Positions 26,522 through 36,614 of a DNA stretch of 64,000 nucleotides are shown here, piece after piece. A model generated the notes under the pieces. That model made no database searches, was not told where the DNA came from, and saw nothing but the letters and a program-made list of their open reading frames with translations. The DNA lies in contig NZ_MBSS01000012.1 in the NCBI RefSeq assembly GCF_001695855.1, positions 372,001 through 436,000 on the forward strand, in the 5' to 3' direction. The first letter of the stretch is position 1; each line of letters begins with the position of its first letter. The DNA is from Ensifer sp. LC163. Lineage in GTDB: Bacteria > Pseudomonadota > Alphaproteobacteria > Rhizobiales > Rhizobiaceae. The position numbers were made by a program, and so were the translations under genes.

Positions 26522-26671
26522 ACAGGCTCGAGACCGCGAATTGAAGGACCGGATCGATGCCGGCCGCGGGGCCAGCGCAATGATCGCCGTTGCGTCGCGC
26601 GCCCGTTTGGGCGAGACATGGGCTGCGCTGCGCCCTGCGCCGGTGCTTAACCGTATTCGATAGAGCCGCCC

Positions 26672-27259
26672 TTGTTCCGAATTCCCCTCCTCGTCGCCCT
26701 TACCCTTGCCATTGCCTTCGGCGGCGGCATCGCGTCGGCCGTCTGGGCGCTGAAGGCGACCGTCGGTTTCGGCTCGATCTCGATCGGCCCGTGGGTCGCT
26801 TTCCCCGAAGCGCAGACCGAGAATGCCGACCCCTATGCCAAGGCGCACCGCGCCCGCGCCGGCGAACTGCTCTACGGCGGCGCTGAAGGGCTGACGTTTA
26901 CCGCGCAGACCGACGACAAGGGCGAAAAACTCTCCGCCGCTTGCTCCTACGATGTCTCCGGCCTCACACCGCAGGCTCGTTTCTGGACGCTTTACGCCGC
27001 AAACGCCGACGGCCTGCCGTTACGCCCCGGCTCGGACCTGCCCTCGGCGATCAACTCGTGGACAGTGCTGCGCGCCGAAGACAGTTCCTTCACCATCCAT
27101 GCCTCGCCGATCGCCAAGCCGGACAACTGGCTTGCGTTGCGACACTCCGGGACGTTCCGGCTCGTGCTGACGCTGCTCGATACACCGACGGCAGGCTCCT
27201 CCGGCCTCATCGATCTCGCCATGCCGAAGGTGGTCAAGACGGGATGCGGCGATGCGTAG
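26672..27259 (+). CDS. DUF1214 domain-containing membrane-anchored protein
   Basis: About 195 residues with an N-terminal hydrophobic anchor (about 4-27). The C-terminal DUF1214 region shows RFWTLYAANADG and the late GTFRLVLTLLDTP pattern. The only suitable start is a TTG at 26672; no strong ribosome site is seen. It overlaps the following DUF1254-type gene by 8 bp, and the two halves correspond to domains that are fused in many other bacteria. It may be co-transcribed with the PBP gene 150 bp upstream. The function is unknown. Confidence 0.8.
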   Translation: MFRIPLLVALTLAIAFGGGIASAVWALKATVGFGSISIGPWVAFPEAQTENADPYAKAHRARAGELLYGGAEGLTFTAQTDDKGEKLSAACSYDVSGLTPQARFWTLYAANADGLPLRPGSDLPSAINSWTVLRAEDSSFTIHASPIAKPDNWLALRHSGTFRLVLTLLDTPTAGSSGLIDLAMPKVVKTGCGDA

Positions 27260-27797
27260 TGTTCTTTTCGCCACCATCCTCGGCCTGGTGGGCGCGGCGA
27301 TGCTGCATATCATCATCGTTCTGGTGCTGCCGCAGTTTACCGGTCGCGACGCCTATACGCGCGTGCTCGGCCTTCTCGAGATGGACAGCTTCTTCTCTTT
27401 GACGAGCACCCCGGGGCCGACAGGGCTCAGCAATGACGATCCTTATCTGCGCACCGCTGTCTGCAGTTTTTCGATTGCAGACGGTCCGGCGCGTTTCCTC
27501 GCCAGAGGTGCCGTGCCTTTCTGGTCGCTTGCAGTTTTCGACAGCGCATCGAATGAAGTCTTCAGCATGAACGACCATACGGCCGTCAACGGCGGGCTGG
27601 ACCTCGTGGTTGCGACGCCGATCCAGCTGGTGGAACTGCGCAAGACGCCGCCGGAAGCTCTGGCACAATCGATCATGGTGGAGATGAAGGAAGAGGATGG
27701 CTATGCGGTGCTGCGCGCCATGGCGCCGCTTGACAGCTTCGAGGATCAGGTCCGGAATTTCCTGGCGGAATCAAGCTGCGAGCCGTTCCGTCGTTAG
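27252..27797 (+). CDS. DUF1254 domain-containing protein
   Basis: The protein is 181 residues. The N-terminal membrane helix (about 5-27) is followed by a DUF1254-type region with PYLRTAVCSFSIADGP and FWSLAVFD. The gene begins inside the end of the DUF1214 gene, indicating translational coupling. As a pair they probably form one envelope-associated complex; no enzymatic residues are known for the family. It is the last gene of this plus-strand run, and the next gene is on the other strand. Confidence 0.78.
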   Translation: MRSVLFATILGLVGAAMLHIIIVLVLPQFTGRDAYTRVLGLLEMDSFFSLTSTPGPTGLSNDDPYLRTAVCSFSIADGPARFLARGAVPFWSLAVFDSASNEVFSMNDHTAVNGGLDLVVATPIQLVELRKTPPEALAQSIMVEMKEEDGYAVLRAMAPLDSFEDQVRNFLAESSCEPFRR

Positions 27798-27959
27798 TCA
27801 CAAGGCGCTTGGCGCAGGATACCCACCCTTCAGCCTTGCCGTTCCTATCTAGATAGTGTGGAGAAGATAAACGCGACCGCACGGACGGAGCGTTGTTGGC
27901 ACGAGCAAAGCCGTGCTCAGCCGGGCACACGCGGCCGGCACATGGCGGTGCCTACGGGT

Positions 27960-28133
27960 CTACTGCTTCTTGATCCGACGTCCGTCGGGCGCGGTTGGCT
28001 GCGGATCGCGGCCATCAAGACGCTCGTAGCGGATTCCGGTAAACAGAAGCACTTTAGCTCCGCCCGATATGGCCGGAGGCCTGCGTGGTGGCATTTGGAC
28101 CTTGTGGTCCTGCATTCTGATCACGTCTGCCAT
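27960..28133 (-). CDS. Small conserved-looking hypothetical protein, 57 aa
   Basis: A 57-codon frame beginning MADVIRMQDHKVQMPPRRP, with GGAG seven bases before the ATG. The protein is basic, has a central GGAKVLLFTGIRYERLDG segment and a basic tail. The 'LLFTGIRYER' segment resembles short proteins I recall from other Rhizobiales, but no domain name applies. A perfect CtrA-type motif lies about 205 bp upstream (28338-28353) with no other gene start between. No signal peptide or membrane helix is present. Confidence 0.6.
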   Translation of the reverse strand: MADVIRMQDHKVQMPPRRPPAISGGAKVLLFTGIRYERLDGRDPQPTAPDGRRIKKQ

Positions 28134-28446
28134 GCTCGTCTCCATATCGGCTTGAGACGGATGAACTACCGTACAGATTTCACCCTGCCCGTTCGGGGCC
28201 AGCGCATTTTTCCAGGCAATGCCCGGACAGGCGCGCTTTTCTCATCTTCTCCTTCTTCCGGTCGCCCGGACGTTGCTGCTTGCTCAAGTGGTGCAGACCA
28301 ATCATAGACGGTCCGCCTCGATTGAGCCATAGGCTGGTTAACAGATGGTTAACGCTGCATCTGCACCCTAACCTGTAGGCAGTATGTCCCCCGGAATTGC
28401 AAAACACTGTACCCGGGGTAACAGCTTCGGGCGGAACGGGGAAAGG
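28134..28446. other. Intergenic region upstream of the 57-aa gene
   Basis: Besides the CtrA-type motif at 28338-28353, this 313 bp stretch has no recognisable gene or repeat. It spans the space between the end of the DUF883-type gene and the start of the 57-residue gene, both on the minus strand, so it should hold the small gene's promoter. Confidence 0.4.
28338..28353 (+). promoter_or_regulatory. Exact CtrA consensus motif (TTAA-N7-TTAAC)
   Basis: TTAA at 28338-28341, seven bases, TTAAC at 28349-28353, with no mismatch to the consensus. It is the best match seen in the window. The nearest downstream start is the 57-residue gene on the minus strand, about 205 bp away; on the plus strand no gene follows for over 1.5 kb. 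Binding is predicted only from sequence. Confidence 0.55.
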
Positions 28447-28731
28447 CTAGCGCCTGGACAACAGGCCGAAGAGGAAGGAAACGCCGGCAACCGTCAAAAG
28501 CGTCGAAATCGGCTCTTCACGGACACGCTCTCGCACACGCTCCGTCATCAACTCCGCTTCGCTGTGAACAACCGCTTTGGCACCAGTCCCGATCGCCGCC
28601 ACGCTGTCGGTCAGCCGGGCAATCTCGGCGCGCAACTCAGCAATCTGTGCTTCCAGCTCGACGCGAGCAGCCGATGCTTCCACTTCATTCTCTCCCGCAT
28701 CACGCACCGCCTGCAGTTTCTTTTCTACCAT
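28447..28731 (-). CDS. DUF883/ElaB-YqjD-type membrane-anchored protein
   Basis: 94 residues. A long charged coiled-coil (about residues 15-45, EVEASAARVELEAQIAEL-type heptads) precedes a C-terminal hydrophobic anchor (about 75-92) ending in SRR. In E. coli, proteins of this shape tether ribosomes to the inner membrane in stationary phase. The start at 28731 has AAGGAG eight bases upstream. The next gene upstream on this strand encodes the SH3b protein, about 160 bp away with a terminator between. Confidence 0.8.
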   Translation of the reverse strand: MVEKKLQAVRDAGENEVEASAARVELEAQIAELRAEIARLTDSVAAIGTGAKAVVHSEAELMTERVRERVREEPISTLLTVAGVSFLFGLLSRR

Positions 28732-28819
28732 TGCAACGCTCCTTCTCTTGCCCGGTTTCAACGCACCGCGACGGCAATGGTTCCGAACCTGGGCCGCGAA
28801 AATCCGAACGAATACGAAA

Positions 28820-28843
28820 ACGGGCGACCCAAGGGCCGCCCGT
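28820..28843 (-). terminator. Terminator hairpin for the SH3b gene (minus strand)
   Basis: ACGGGCG (28820-28826) pairs with CGCCCGT (28837-28843). On the minus strand the stem is followed by TTTTCGTATTCG. It lies about 46 bp past the stop of the SH3b gene and before the DUF883 gene. Confidence 0.55.
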
Positions 28844-28888
28844 CCGAAAGCTGGGGCGAATTGCTCGCCGCTCTTTATCTCACGCGCA

Positions 28889-29584
28889 TTACTCTACGCA
28901 GGATGGATCCATCGCCTGGCATCGAATGAATGGGGCCGGGCGAACGCCGCCGCCGTAACCATCTTCGAAATCCTCGCGCACCCGTACGCCGTCTCGATCC
29001 CGGCGACGTTCCCAGTCGCGGCGGTCGTCGCCGCCTGCCTGATCGTCCCAGCGCTCGCCGTATCTCCGATCGCGCTCCCAATTCTGGCGATCGCGGTCCC
29101 GTTCCCAGTCCCGGCGATCGCGGTCGCGCTGGCGTTCCCAATCCCGGGGCCGGCGATTATCGTCGGCCCAATCCGGTCCACGGCGCCAGCGGTCGCGATC
29201 GCGATAGAAGTCTCGGCCACGATAGTTGCGATCCCAATAACGATCGAACTGGAAGACGACCGTCGGGATGCCCAGCGGACGATAATACTGCGGTTCGACA
29301 AAGACCCTGTTGCGGCGATAGTCCGCCTGCACATAGCGCCCCGCGACCCAGCCGCGGCCGCCATAGAAGGAAACGTCGCACCAGGGCAGATCGGCAAGGC
29401 AGCCGTGGATTTCAACGGATTCGCCGACCGGGATCATCGAGACTGCCGGATAGCGTGTGCTTGGACCGGACCGCATATTGACATTGGCGGTGGCAAATCC
29501 CTCTGCAGCCTCGGCAATTGCCGGTGCCAGGAAAAGCGCGCATATGGCCGCCGCGCGCAACACCATTTTCTTCACAGTAAGCAT
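28889..29584 (-). CDS. Secreted SH3b-domain protein with Arg/Asp-rich repeat tail
   Basis: About 231 residues. The signal peptide spans about 1-25 (ALFLAPAIAEA). An SH3b domain follows (ANVNMRSGPSTRYPAV ... GWVAGRYVQ, about 30-85), a fold that often binds peptidoglycan. From about residue 125 the sequence turns into low-complexity repeats of the WERDRDR type, highly charged and probably disordered, before a short GYGG tail. The start at 29584 has GGGAGA directly upstream; ATG 29566 is an alternative. A CtrA-like motif lies in the shared spacer with the divergent DUF2336 gene. Confidence 0.78.
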   Translation of the reverse strand: MLTVKKMVLRAAAICALFLAPAIAEAAEGFATANVNMRSGPSTRYPAVSMIPVGESVEIHGCLADLPWCDVSFYGGRGWVAGRYVQADYRRNRVFVEPQYYRPLGIPTVVFQFDRYWDRNYRGRDFYRDRDRWRRGPDWADDNRRPRDWERQRDRDRRDWERDRDRQNWERDRRYGERWDDQAGGDDRRDWERRRDRDGVRVREDFEDGYGGGVRPAPFIRCQAMDPSCVE

Positions 29585-29892
29585 TCTCCCATCGGAAGGC
29601 CCCTCTTCACCAGGCCTTCTTACATCGGCGGGCGTCCGGAACCCTTCACCGTCACCGCGATCACTTAAAGCCGCTTGTGGATTTTTTAAGGCTGGATCGG
29701 CAGAGCGCACAGCAAGCCGGGCTTTGCGGCCGAAAGCGCACAAAATTATCGGCCGCTTGCGCGCCGCAAGCCTGAATAAAGCCCCAACGTCCATAGTTAA
29801 CAGTACGCTAACGCTTTTCTTTTATTTTTAGTGACGTGTGCCGTTCCGGATCGCCGGCAATGGCGATCATGTTTTGCGTGCAAGGATTTATC
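29585..29892. other. Divergent spacer, SH3b gene / DUF2336 gene
   Basis: A 308 bp spacer between divergent starts. It becomes AT-rich towards 29790-29830 (GTTAACAGTACGCTAACG, then a T-rich run), consistent with a promoter for the DUF2336 gene. It contains the CtrA-like motif listed separately; no small gene was recognised. Confidence 0.4.
29797..29812 (+). promoter_or_regulatory. Candidate CtrA site (TTAA-N7-CTAAC)
   Basis: TTAA, seven bases, CTAAC: one mismatch from the CtrA consensus. It lies 81 bp upstream of the preferred GTG start of the DUF2336 gene and about 215 bp upstream of the divergent SH3b gene. Confidence 0.35.
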
Positions 29893-30948
29893 GTGACGGA
29901 TCGCTTTCGTGAGTTGGAAAGGCCTCAGACGGGCCGCTTGAAGGACGTCGTCCTGATGGCAACCGTCAGCGGTTTCGAAAGCCTGCGGATCCCTCGCAAG
30001 TCCGACATGAAGCAATTCGCCGAATTGTTCGAGCCATTGTTCCTCGGCTCCAGCAGCGAAGCGCGCCGTCAGGCCGCCGCCGCCCTGTCGCAGTGCCCGC
30101 ATGTTCCAGAGCCGGTCGCAGCCTTGATCGGCAGCATGCCGATCTCGATCGCCGCCATTTTCCTGACCCGCTCGCAAGCCCTGTCGGACCGGACGCTTAT
30201 CGGCATCATTCGCCAGCAGACCGCGGCTCATGCCAGTGCAATCGCCCGCCGTGCGGCCCTGTCGCCGTCCGTGATCGATGCCCTGGTCGAACACCACAAC
30301 CCCGCCGGCCTTTCCGCCCGACCGGACGTGCGGCAACGACCGGTCACGGAACCTCCAGCTCCGGCCAAGCCGGATGCTGACGCCGAGGCAGCTCGAAACG
30401 CGCGCGAAGAAACCTTGCGTGCCGAGATCAAGGCACTTGCCCGCGCCGGCGCGCACGAGGCAGCTGCGGCTGCATCCACCATCATACCGATCACCGCCAC
30501 GCTGAGCGCCCTCCTGGTGCGCTTTGCCCGCAGCGGCGAGATCATCCTGTTCTCGCGTGCACTGGCGACCGCACTCGATGCCGGCGGGCCCCTGGTCGAG
30601 CGCATCCTCCTCGACGTCTCCGGTCAGCAGCTGGCAACGAGCCTGATCGCCCTGTCGATGCCGACCGACGATCTCATCTTCGTGCTGCAATCGCTTTATC
30701 CACATCTCGCGGAATGCATCGGCGGCGCCAGCGGCGCAGAAGCCTTGACCGGTGCCATGGACCCGACGTCGAGCCGCGAACGGCTCGACGCATGGCTGCA
30801 ATCGGAGGCGCGGGACGGCGCGCCCGCCGCGCGGCACCAGACCTATCTTGCGGACGACCATGCCAATGATGCGCGGCAACCGGCCATCCGCAAGGTCGCC
30901 AAGACTGCCGGCGGCGCCAAGTCGCAGCGCGTCTTCGGTCGCGGATAG
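29893..30948 (+). CDS. DUF2336 domain-containing protein
   Basis: About 351 residues, mostly helical and HEAT-like, with recurring L-RFA / I-ALA-S patterns (for example ARRAALSPSVIDALVEHH) typical of the alphaproteobacterial DUF2336 family. The GTG at 29893 is chosen because AAGGA sits six bases upstream and VTDRFRELER opens the conserved region; two earlier in-frame ATGs lack such a site. No membrane segment is predicted. The function is unknown; family members occur across Rhizobiales. An Ala/Pro-rich linker lies near residues 155-180. Confidence 0.82.
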   Translation: MTDRFRELERPQTGRLKDVVLMATVSGFESLRIPRKSDMKQFAELFEPLFLGSSSEARRQAAAALSQCPHVPEPVAALIGSMPISIAAIFLTRSQALSDRTLIGIIRQQTAAHASAIARRAALSPSVIDALVEHHNPAGLSARPDVRQRPVTEPPAPAKPDADAEAARNAREETLRAEIKALARAGAHEAAAAASTIIPITATLSALLVRFARSGEIILFSRALATALDAGGPLVERILLDVSGQQLATSLIALSMPTDDLIFVLQSLYPHLAECIGGASGAEALTGAMDPTSSRERLDAWLQSEARDGAPAARHQTYLADDHANDARQPAIRKVAKTAGGAKSQRVFGRG

Positions 30949-31106
30949 GTCCCGGCAACGACTGAGCCTTGTCCGAGCAGAAGCGAAGACGTCTGACGGC
31001 GATGCCGGAGAGTCTGGAAGGTTCGCCGATTGAGTAGATCTGATCGTCCACGCGAGCGTCCAACGGCCTCCACCAGGTGGAGAGTCAAGCAGCTCTCACA
31101 CATGGT

Positions 31107-31466
31107 TCAAGAGAGGTTTGCACCATCTTCCGCTACGACGTCGAACAGGTCGGAGTGATCATCCAACTCGATCTCGACGATCCAGCAATCCGGATCGAAA
31201 CGGATCTCACTGGCGAGTGCGCCATCCACCTCGTCGCCATCGCGATCCTTCAGGCGGATCTCGAATTTGCGACCGGTGTCGGCGCCGTCATCGAAGAAGT
31301 TCTGCGGTGCCGGCGCAAAAAGCGTCTCGGTACCCATTCGCGTGCGGTGGCGGATGAAGATCGCGCCGGCGTCCTCCGCTCCCTTGCGCAAGACAGCTGC
31401 GTAACCACCGAGCGCGAAGGCCCGGCGCAACAATGCGGAAACGAAGATGTGAGACTTGAGACGCAT
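31107..31466 (-). CDS. DUF1491 family protein
   Basis: The protein is 119 residues. It begins MRLKSHIFVSALLRR and contains GGYAAVLRKGAEDAGAIFI and the R-R-GTETLFAPAPQ segment that define DUF1491, followed by an acidic C-terminus with WIVEIE. It is a small alpha/beta protein, found widely in alphaproteobacteria, with no known activity. It converges with the DUF2336 gene. Confidence 0.85.
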   Translation of the reverse strand: MRLKSHIFVSALLRRAFALGGYAAVLRKGAEDAGAIFIRHRTRMGTETLFAPAPQNFFDDGADTGRKFEIRLKDRDGDEVDGALASEIRFDPDCWIVEIELDDHSDLFDVVAEDGANLS

Positions 31467-31705
31467 GGAGAGCCTGTATACGGGCAGAGCCGGGCTTGCA
31501 AATCTGCTGCCGTGGTAAAGAACACGTTCTGGTTTTCGCGGTGGTCGCTGCCGGCATTGCGCAGCCGCGGGTCAACATGGCGTGTCAGCGATGCTGCAAT
31601 GCCTTAACCTGGCTGGACGGCTGCTTAAGTCGATGCGGCTTTGAGGAGTTATCCGGCAGGCAAATCGCCTTTACGACATCGGAGACGAAACCGTGAGAAC
31701 GTGCC

Positions 31706-32642
31706 TCAAAGGGCGCCGATCTCCCTGAGTTTTTTCAACACTTTCGCATTGGGCTCGCCGGTCTGCGGCAGGCGATAGTGCTTCTCGAAATGGCGGATGG
31801 CCGCGCGCGTCTGGTCTCCCACGACGCCGTCGACGACGATGTCGGCATAGGCGAGATTGCTCAAGCCCTTCTGGATGTTCAAAACCAGCTCACTCGATAC
31901 CGGGATTTCCGCACGCGGAATGAACATCTTGTCGGTCTCGGCCGAGCGGATAGCGGCGGCAACCGGATCGGCATCGGCAACGGCCCGTTTCGGGTCGGCG
32001 TAGGGTCGGCTTGCCGGCATTGCCGCGGCCATCTTCTGGCCGGACGTAGCCCTCAGCGTGCGCAGCAACTCGGCGCTCGCGGTCCCCGTCTCAGTGCGCC
32101 CGGCCTGCTTCTCAAACCGCAGGATCGCGGCTGATGTGCGTGGGCCCGAGCGCCCATCCGGCACGCCATCGTAAAGGCCGATGCGGTTTAGTTCCTTCTG
32201 GATGTCGGCGACCAACGCCAGAGTGGACGTGACCGGCAGCGAGGCGACACGTTCGGGTGACGGTTTTTCGGCAGGCGCCTCGGACGGTGCGGCTGCGATC
32301 ACGTCCTCGACGCTTTCCGTGCCCTTGTCGTCCTCGCGCTTGATGACGAAGGTAGTGACGTTGCGCGGTTCGATCTCGGCGCCCTTGGCGGCGGCAATGC
32401 GCTCGGCCGTCTCCGGGCTGACAAGCGGCACGCGGGTGCGGAGCAGAGGTGATGGATGCGCGCCGTGCTGATACCACATGGCGTTGGCGGCGACGAACGA
32501 GAAGACCACGGCAAAGGCAGCCGAACCGCCGGCGCTCAAGGGATGGCGGGCCACCAGCCGGCCAGCAAGCGCAACACCGCGGCCGGCGAGAGCCAACCCA
32601 CGCATGGCAAGGCCTGGCGCAGAACGCGCCGCCTTCTTGCGT

Positions 32643-32671
<29 letters not shown>
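31706..32671 (-). CDS. Membrane-anchored protein with two peptidoglycan-binding (PG_binding_1) domains
   Basis: About 321 residues. A highly basic start (MAPRKRKQPERKKAAR) is followed by a membrane helix near 47-66, a disordered linker, and two PG_binding_1 repeats near 150-210 (IQKELNRIGLYDG ... AILRFEKQAG) and 255-318 (IQKGLSNLAYADI ... AIRHFEKHYRLP). It is therefore an inner-membrane protein holding peptidoglycan. Its ATG lies 29 bp inside the end of the DivJ-type kinase gene, so the two are probably translated together. Confidence 0.85.
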
Positions 32672-34232
<1,561 letters not shown>

Positions 34233-34850
34233 GCCTTACCCTGCCACATTTGTTGTTCTTGCGAGGCTGTGAGTGACCGGTTTCCGCTTCATGCGGACCG
34301 CCATTCGAACTGCCTCGTGACATGTCGGAATCTCGCATCCCCGGCTTAATGAAAGAATAAACGGGAGTGTCCCGGAATGGCGCTAAACGCCTGAAAAATC
34401 CCGTTTTGAGGCAATTCGGACGACCTTCATTTCTTGTGGTTAACGGGGCGTAAGCAACGGATTTCCGTGCATTTTCCGCCTCTCGTTAAGGATTTGGGCA
34501 AGGCGCCCCGGTGCCGTTGCCCACGCTTTCGGGCTTTGCCGGCGGCCCGCCGCCACGAACCTTAACGGCAAAAGCTAAAATGCGACACAAATGCCCGGCA
34601 ATTCCTGAAAATCGGGAATTTCATTAAAATTCGAAACAAATGCTGCGGGTTTTTGAAAAGCCGTCTTGTGATTCCCCGCCTAATGTCGGTCTCAACAAAG
34701 GGCCGGGCGACGAAAGACGGCGGTCCTCATGGAAACGACGGTGGGCGTGAACGGGTATCAGGGGATACTGCGGCGCTCCAGGATGCCGAAAGCGGAAAAA
34801 CCGGCTAGAAGACCGGCGGGCGCGGCAGCCGAATACAGGATGGGCAGAAC
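34233..34850. other. Gene-free spacer between divJ-type gene and DUF5330 gene
   Basis: About 620 bp between divergently transcribed genes. It is AT-richer at 34370-34460 and 34580-34650, with an AATTCC/GGAATT small hairpin near 34604-34622. Promoters for both neighbours are expected here. Two GANTC sites (34328 and 34669) are present, but no cluster like that at pleC. No convincing small gene was found. Confidence 0.4.
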
Positions 34851-35306
34851 ATGTGGTTTCTCATCAAGGCGACATTCTGGTTTTCGATGGTGCTGGTGCT
34901 GCTGCCGTTCCTCGATCCATCGAGCGCAGAGAAGCTGGAGCACGGACCGAAGGTCGAGCTCGGCGATACCTTCTCGGCCGCCAATGAGGCTTTCCAGTAT
35001 ATCAGCGCGATCTGCATCCAGAAGCCCGAGGTCTGCGAAAAGGGTGCTGAAACCTTCGTCGCTCTCGGCCACCGGGCCCGTGAAGGCGCTCGCATCGCCT
35101 ATGAATTCCTTGACACCCAGTTTGCTGAAACCGATGCGATCAAGCCCGACGCCAAGGTGACGACCGGCACTGTCGGCCAGGCGGCCGATGCCGCCACCCA
35201 GCTGGTCGCGCCGATCGAACAGACCGCTGCAGAGACCGCTCCGGTGTTCAAGCGCACCCCGGTTCCGGAAAAGCGCCTCGACCCTAAGGCATCTCTCACC
35301 CAGTAA
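34851..35306 (+). CDS. DUF5330 domain-containing protein
   Basis: The protein is 151 residues. The N-terminal hydrophobic segment MWFLIKATFWFSMVLVLLPFL (about 1-21) could be an anchor or signal. The conserved ICIQKPEVCEKG segment with two cysteines and the following GAETFVALGHRAREGAR helix define the family. The C-terminal third is Thr/Ala/Pro-rich. It is found in Rhizobiales with unknown function. The gene is a single unit ended by a strong terminator at 35387. Confidence 0.85.
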   Translation: MWFLIKATFWFSMVLVLLPFLDPSSAEKLEHGPKVELGDTFSAANEAFQYISAICIQKPEVCEKGAETFVALGHRAREGARIAYEFLDTQFAETDAIKPDAKVTTGTVGQAADAATQLVAPIEQTAAETAPVFKRTPVPEKRLDPKASLTQ

Positions 35307-35386
35307 ACATTTCTTGCCGTTGCAACACGTCCGCTGCCATCGACGGCCAACATTTGACACTGCCTGACTTGCCGCCTTCTTGCGGC

Positions 35387-35426
35387 CGCCGCGAGGATCC
35401 CATCCCCTCGCGGCGTTTTTCTTTTT
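35387..35426 (+). terminator. Rho-independent terminator after the DUF5330 gene
   Basis: A perfect 10 bp stem (35387-35396 with 35406-35415; CGCCGCGAGG / CCTCGCGGCG), nine-base loop, then TTTTTCTTTTT. Confidence 0.9.
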
Positions 35427-35513
35427 CGGCCTGCAACCGAGGGGTTGTCCAACAACAGGCTCGCACAAGACATGGCTGTTTAGGTCCCCGCACATTCTGC
35501 GGAGGCTGCCCCG

Positions 35514-36245
35514 ATGCAGATATACGGGTTCTTTTCCAACGCCAGCGCGGTGCGTGCGACCACAGTCGGATCGCCGGCCGGCATTGATGCGGCACCGCTG
35601 GCGCAAAGAAACGGATCTTCCCTTCTCAATCTCCTGCGCGCAGACGATGAAACCACCGCCAATCGCAAGGCCGTGGCCAAGAAGAAGCTGGACGAACTGA
35701 AGGAACAACTGCAGATGCTGCGGTTCTGGGCCTCGGACCCGGAGACGCTTGCACGGCTTGCAAAACAGTTGGCCCAGCAGCTTGGCGCAGCCGCACAGCA
35801 ATTCTCCGGCGGTGGCTCGGCTGGCATGGAAGGAGGCGGCGACGCCGCGGCCGGTGCAGCGTCTGCAACAGCAACGGCGGCCTCGGCGATGATGCAGGTA
35901 AGTGCCGACGAGACGGCAAATGCCGGTGGCAAAGACGGCAAGGACAGCGACACGACCGGGCCATCGTCCTTTGCCGAGCGCGCCTACCGCGAATTCAGCT
36001 CCAATAGTTCGGAGGATCACTCCGATGCAAGCACAAGCGCGGAGTTCAAGGCGCTTGCCGAGCAGCTCAAACAACTGCTGAGGAAGGCGGAGCAGGATCT
36101 GCGTGCCAAGGGCGCCGCCAGCGACGCGGACGACGCGAGGAAGGCGGGCGCGGCGCTCACCACCTCGATTGCATCTCTCGACGCACCCGGGACAGCCGGC
36201 GCGATTGCCGCTGCCATCGCAATCCCCACAAGCGTTTCGATCTGA
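35514..36245 (+). CDS. Ala-rich hypothetical protein, 243 aa
   Basis: GGAGG lies eight bases before the ATG, which makes translation likely. There is no signal peptide. A coiled-coil-like stretch near 52-85 (KKKLDELKEQLQMLRFW) is followed by an Ala/Gly-rich low-complexity middle (about 98-145), then an acidic Ser/Asp-rich part, and a second helix near 180-205 (KALAEQLKQLLRKAEQDL). The composition recalls secreted or filament-associated rhizobial proteins. I do not recognise the family and infer no function. It stands alone between the DUF5330 terminator and the inverted-repeat element upstream of sufE. Confidence 0.6.
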   Translation: MQIYGFFSNASAVRATTVGSPAGIDAAPLAQRNGSSLLNLLRADDETTANRKAVAKKKLDELKEQLQMLRFWASDPETLARLAKQLAQQLGAAAQQFSGGGSAGMEGGGDAAAGAASATATAASAMMQVSADETANAGGKDGKDSDTTGPSSFAERAYREFSSNSSEDHSDASTSAEFKALAEQLKQLLRKAEQDLRAKGAASDADDARKAGAALTTSIASLDAPGTAGAIAAAIAIPTSVSI

Positions 36246-36285
36246 TGCCGCTTGCGCGGCCGAATTGAGCGCTGATGCGACTGGT

Positions 36286-36458
36286 ACCAACCTGCGCTGA
36301 TATTGACCGCTTGCCTGGGACCGTGTGCGGTCATCCGGGAAGGAGCGGACCTCAGAGCGATGCCTTGGCATCGGTCGAGGATTGCGATGCTGCGGGTGGC
36401 CGACAGACGACCCACCCGAAGGGCCGGGCGCAATAGGTCAATATCAGCGCAGGTTGGT
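36286..36458. repeat. 173 bp element with perfect 23 bp terminal inverted repeats
   Basis: Ends at 36286-36308 and 36436-36458 are exact reverse complements of each other (23 of 23). The interior holds several short hairpins, for example GACCG-TGTG-CGGTC and GATGCC-TT-GGCATC. A third copy of the end, 22 of 23 identical, lies at 37039-37061 immediately after sufE. The arrangement suggests a small non-autonomous mobile element or an intergenic repeat family; no coding sequence is inside. The rest of the 36246-36614 gap holds the sufE promoter region. Confidence 0.7.
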
Positions 36459-36614
36459 TTGAGTGGTGATTCGCAGTTCTCATCCGTGCTACCATCACCT
36501 ATATGAAAGTCACGACGATCCCGGCACCTTAAACACTGCTGTGGATCGCGGCACAGGCATCGATCTCGGGCGGCGACGGGCGCCGCCGGACGGTGTCGAT
36601 AATCGGACCGGACC

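Noticed and set aside
26522-26671. Possible small gene between the PBP and DUF1214 genes
   Set aside because: The frames have no ribosome site and no similarity; it is treated as an intercistronic spacer.
34430-34460. Possible CtrA site upstream of the divJ-type gene (TTAA at about 34440, seven bases, TAAGC)
   Set aside because: The second half-site has at least three mismatches, too weak to list as a site.
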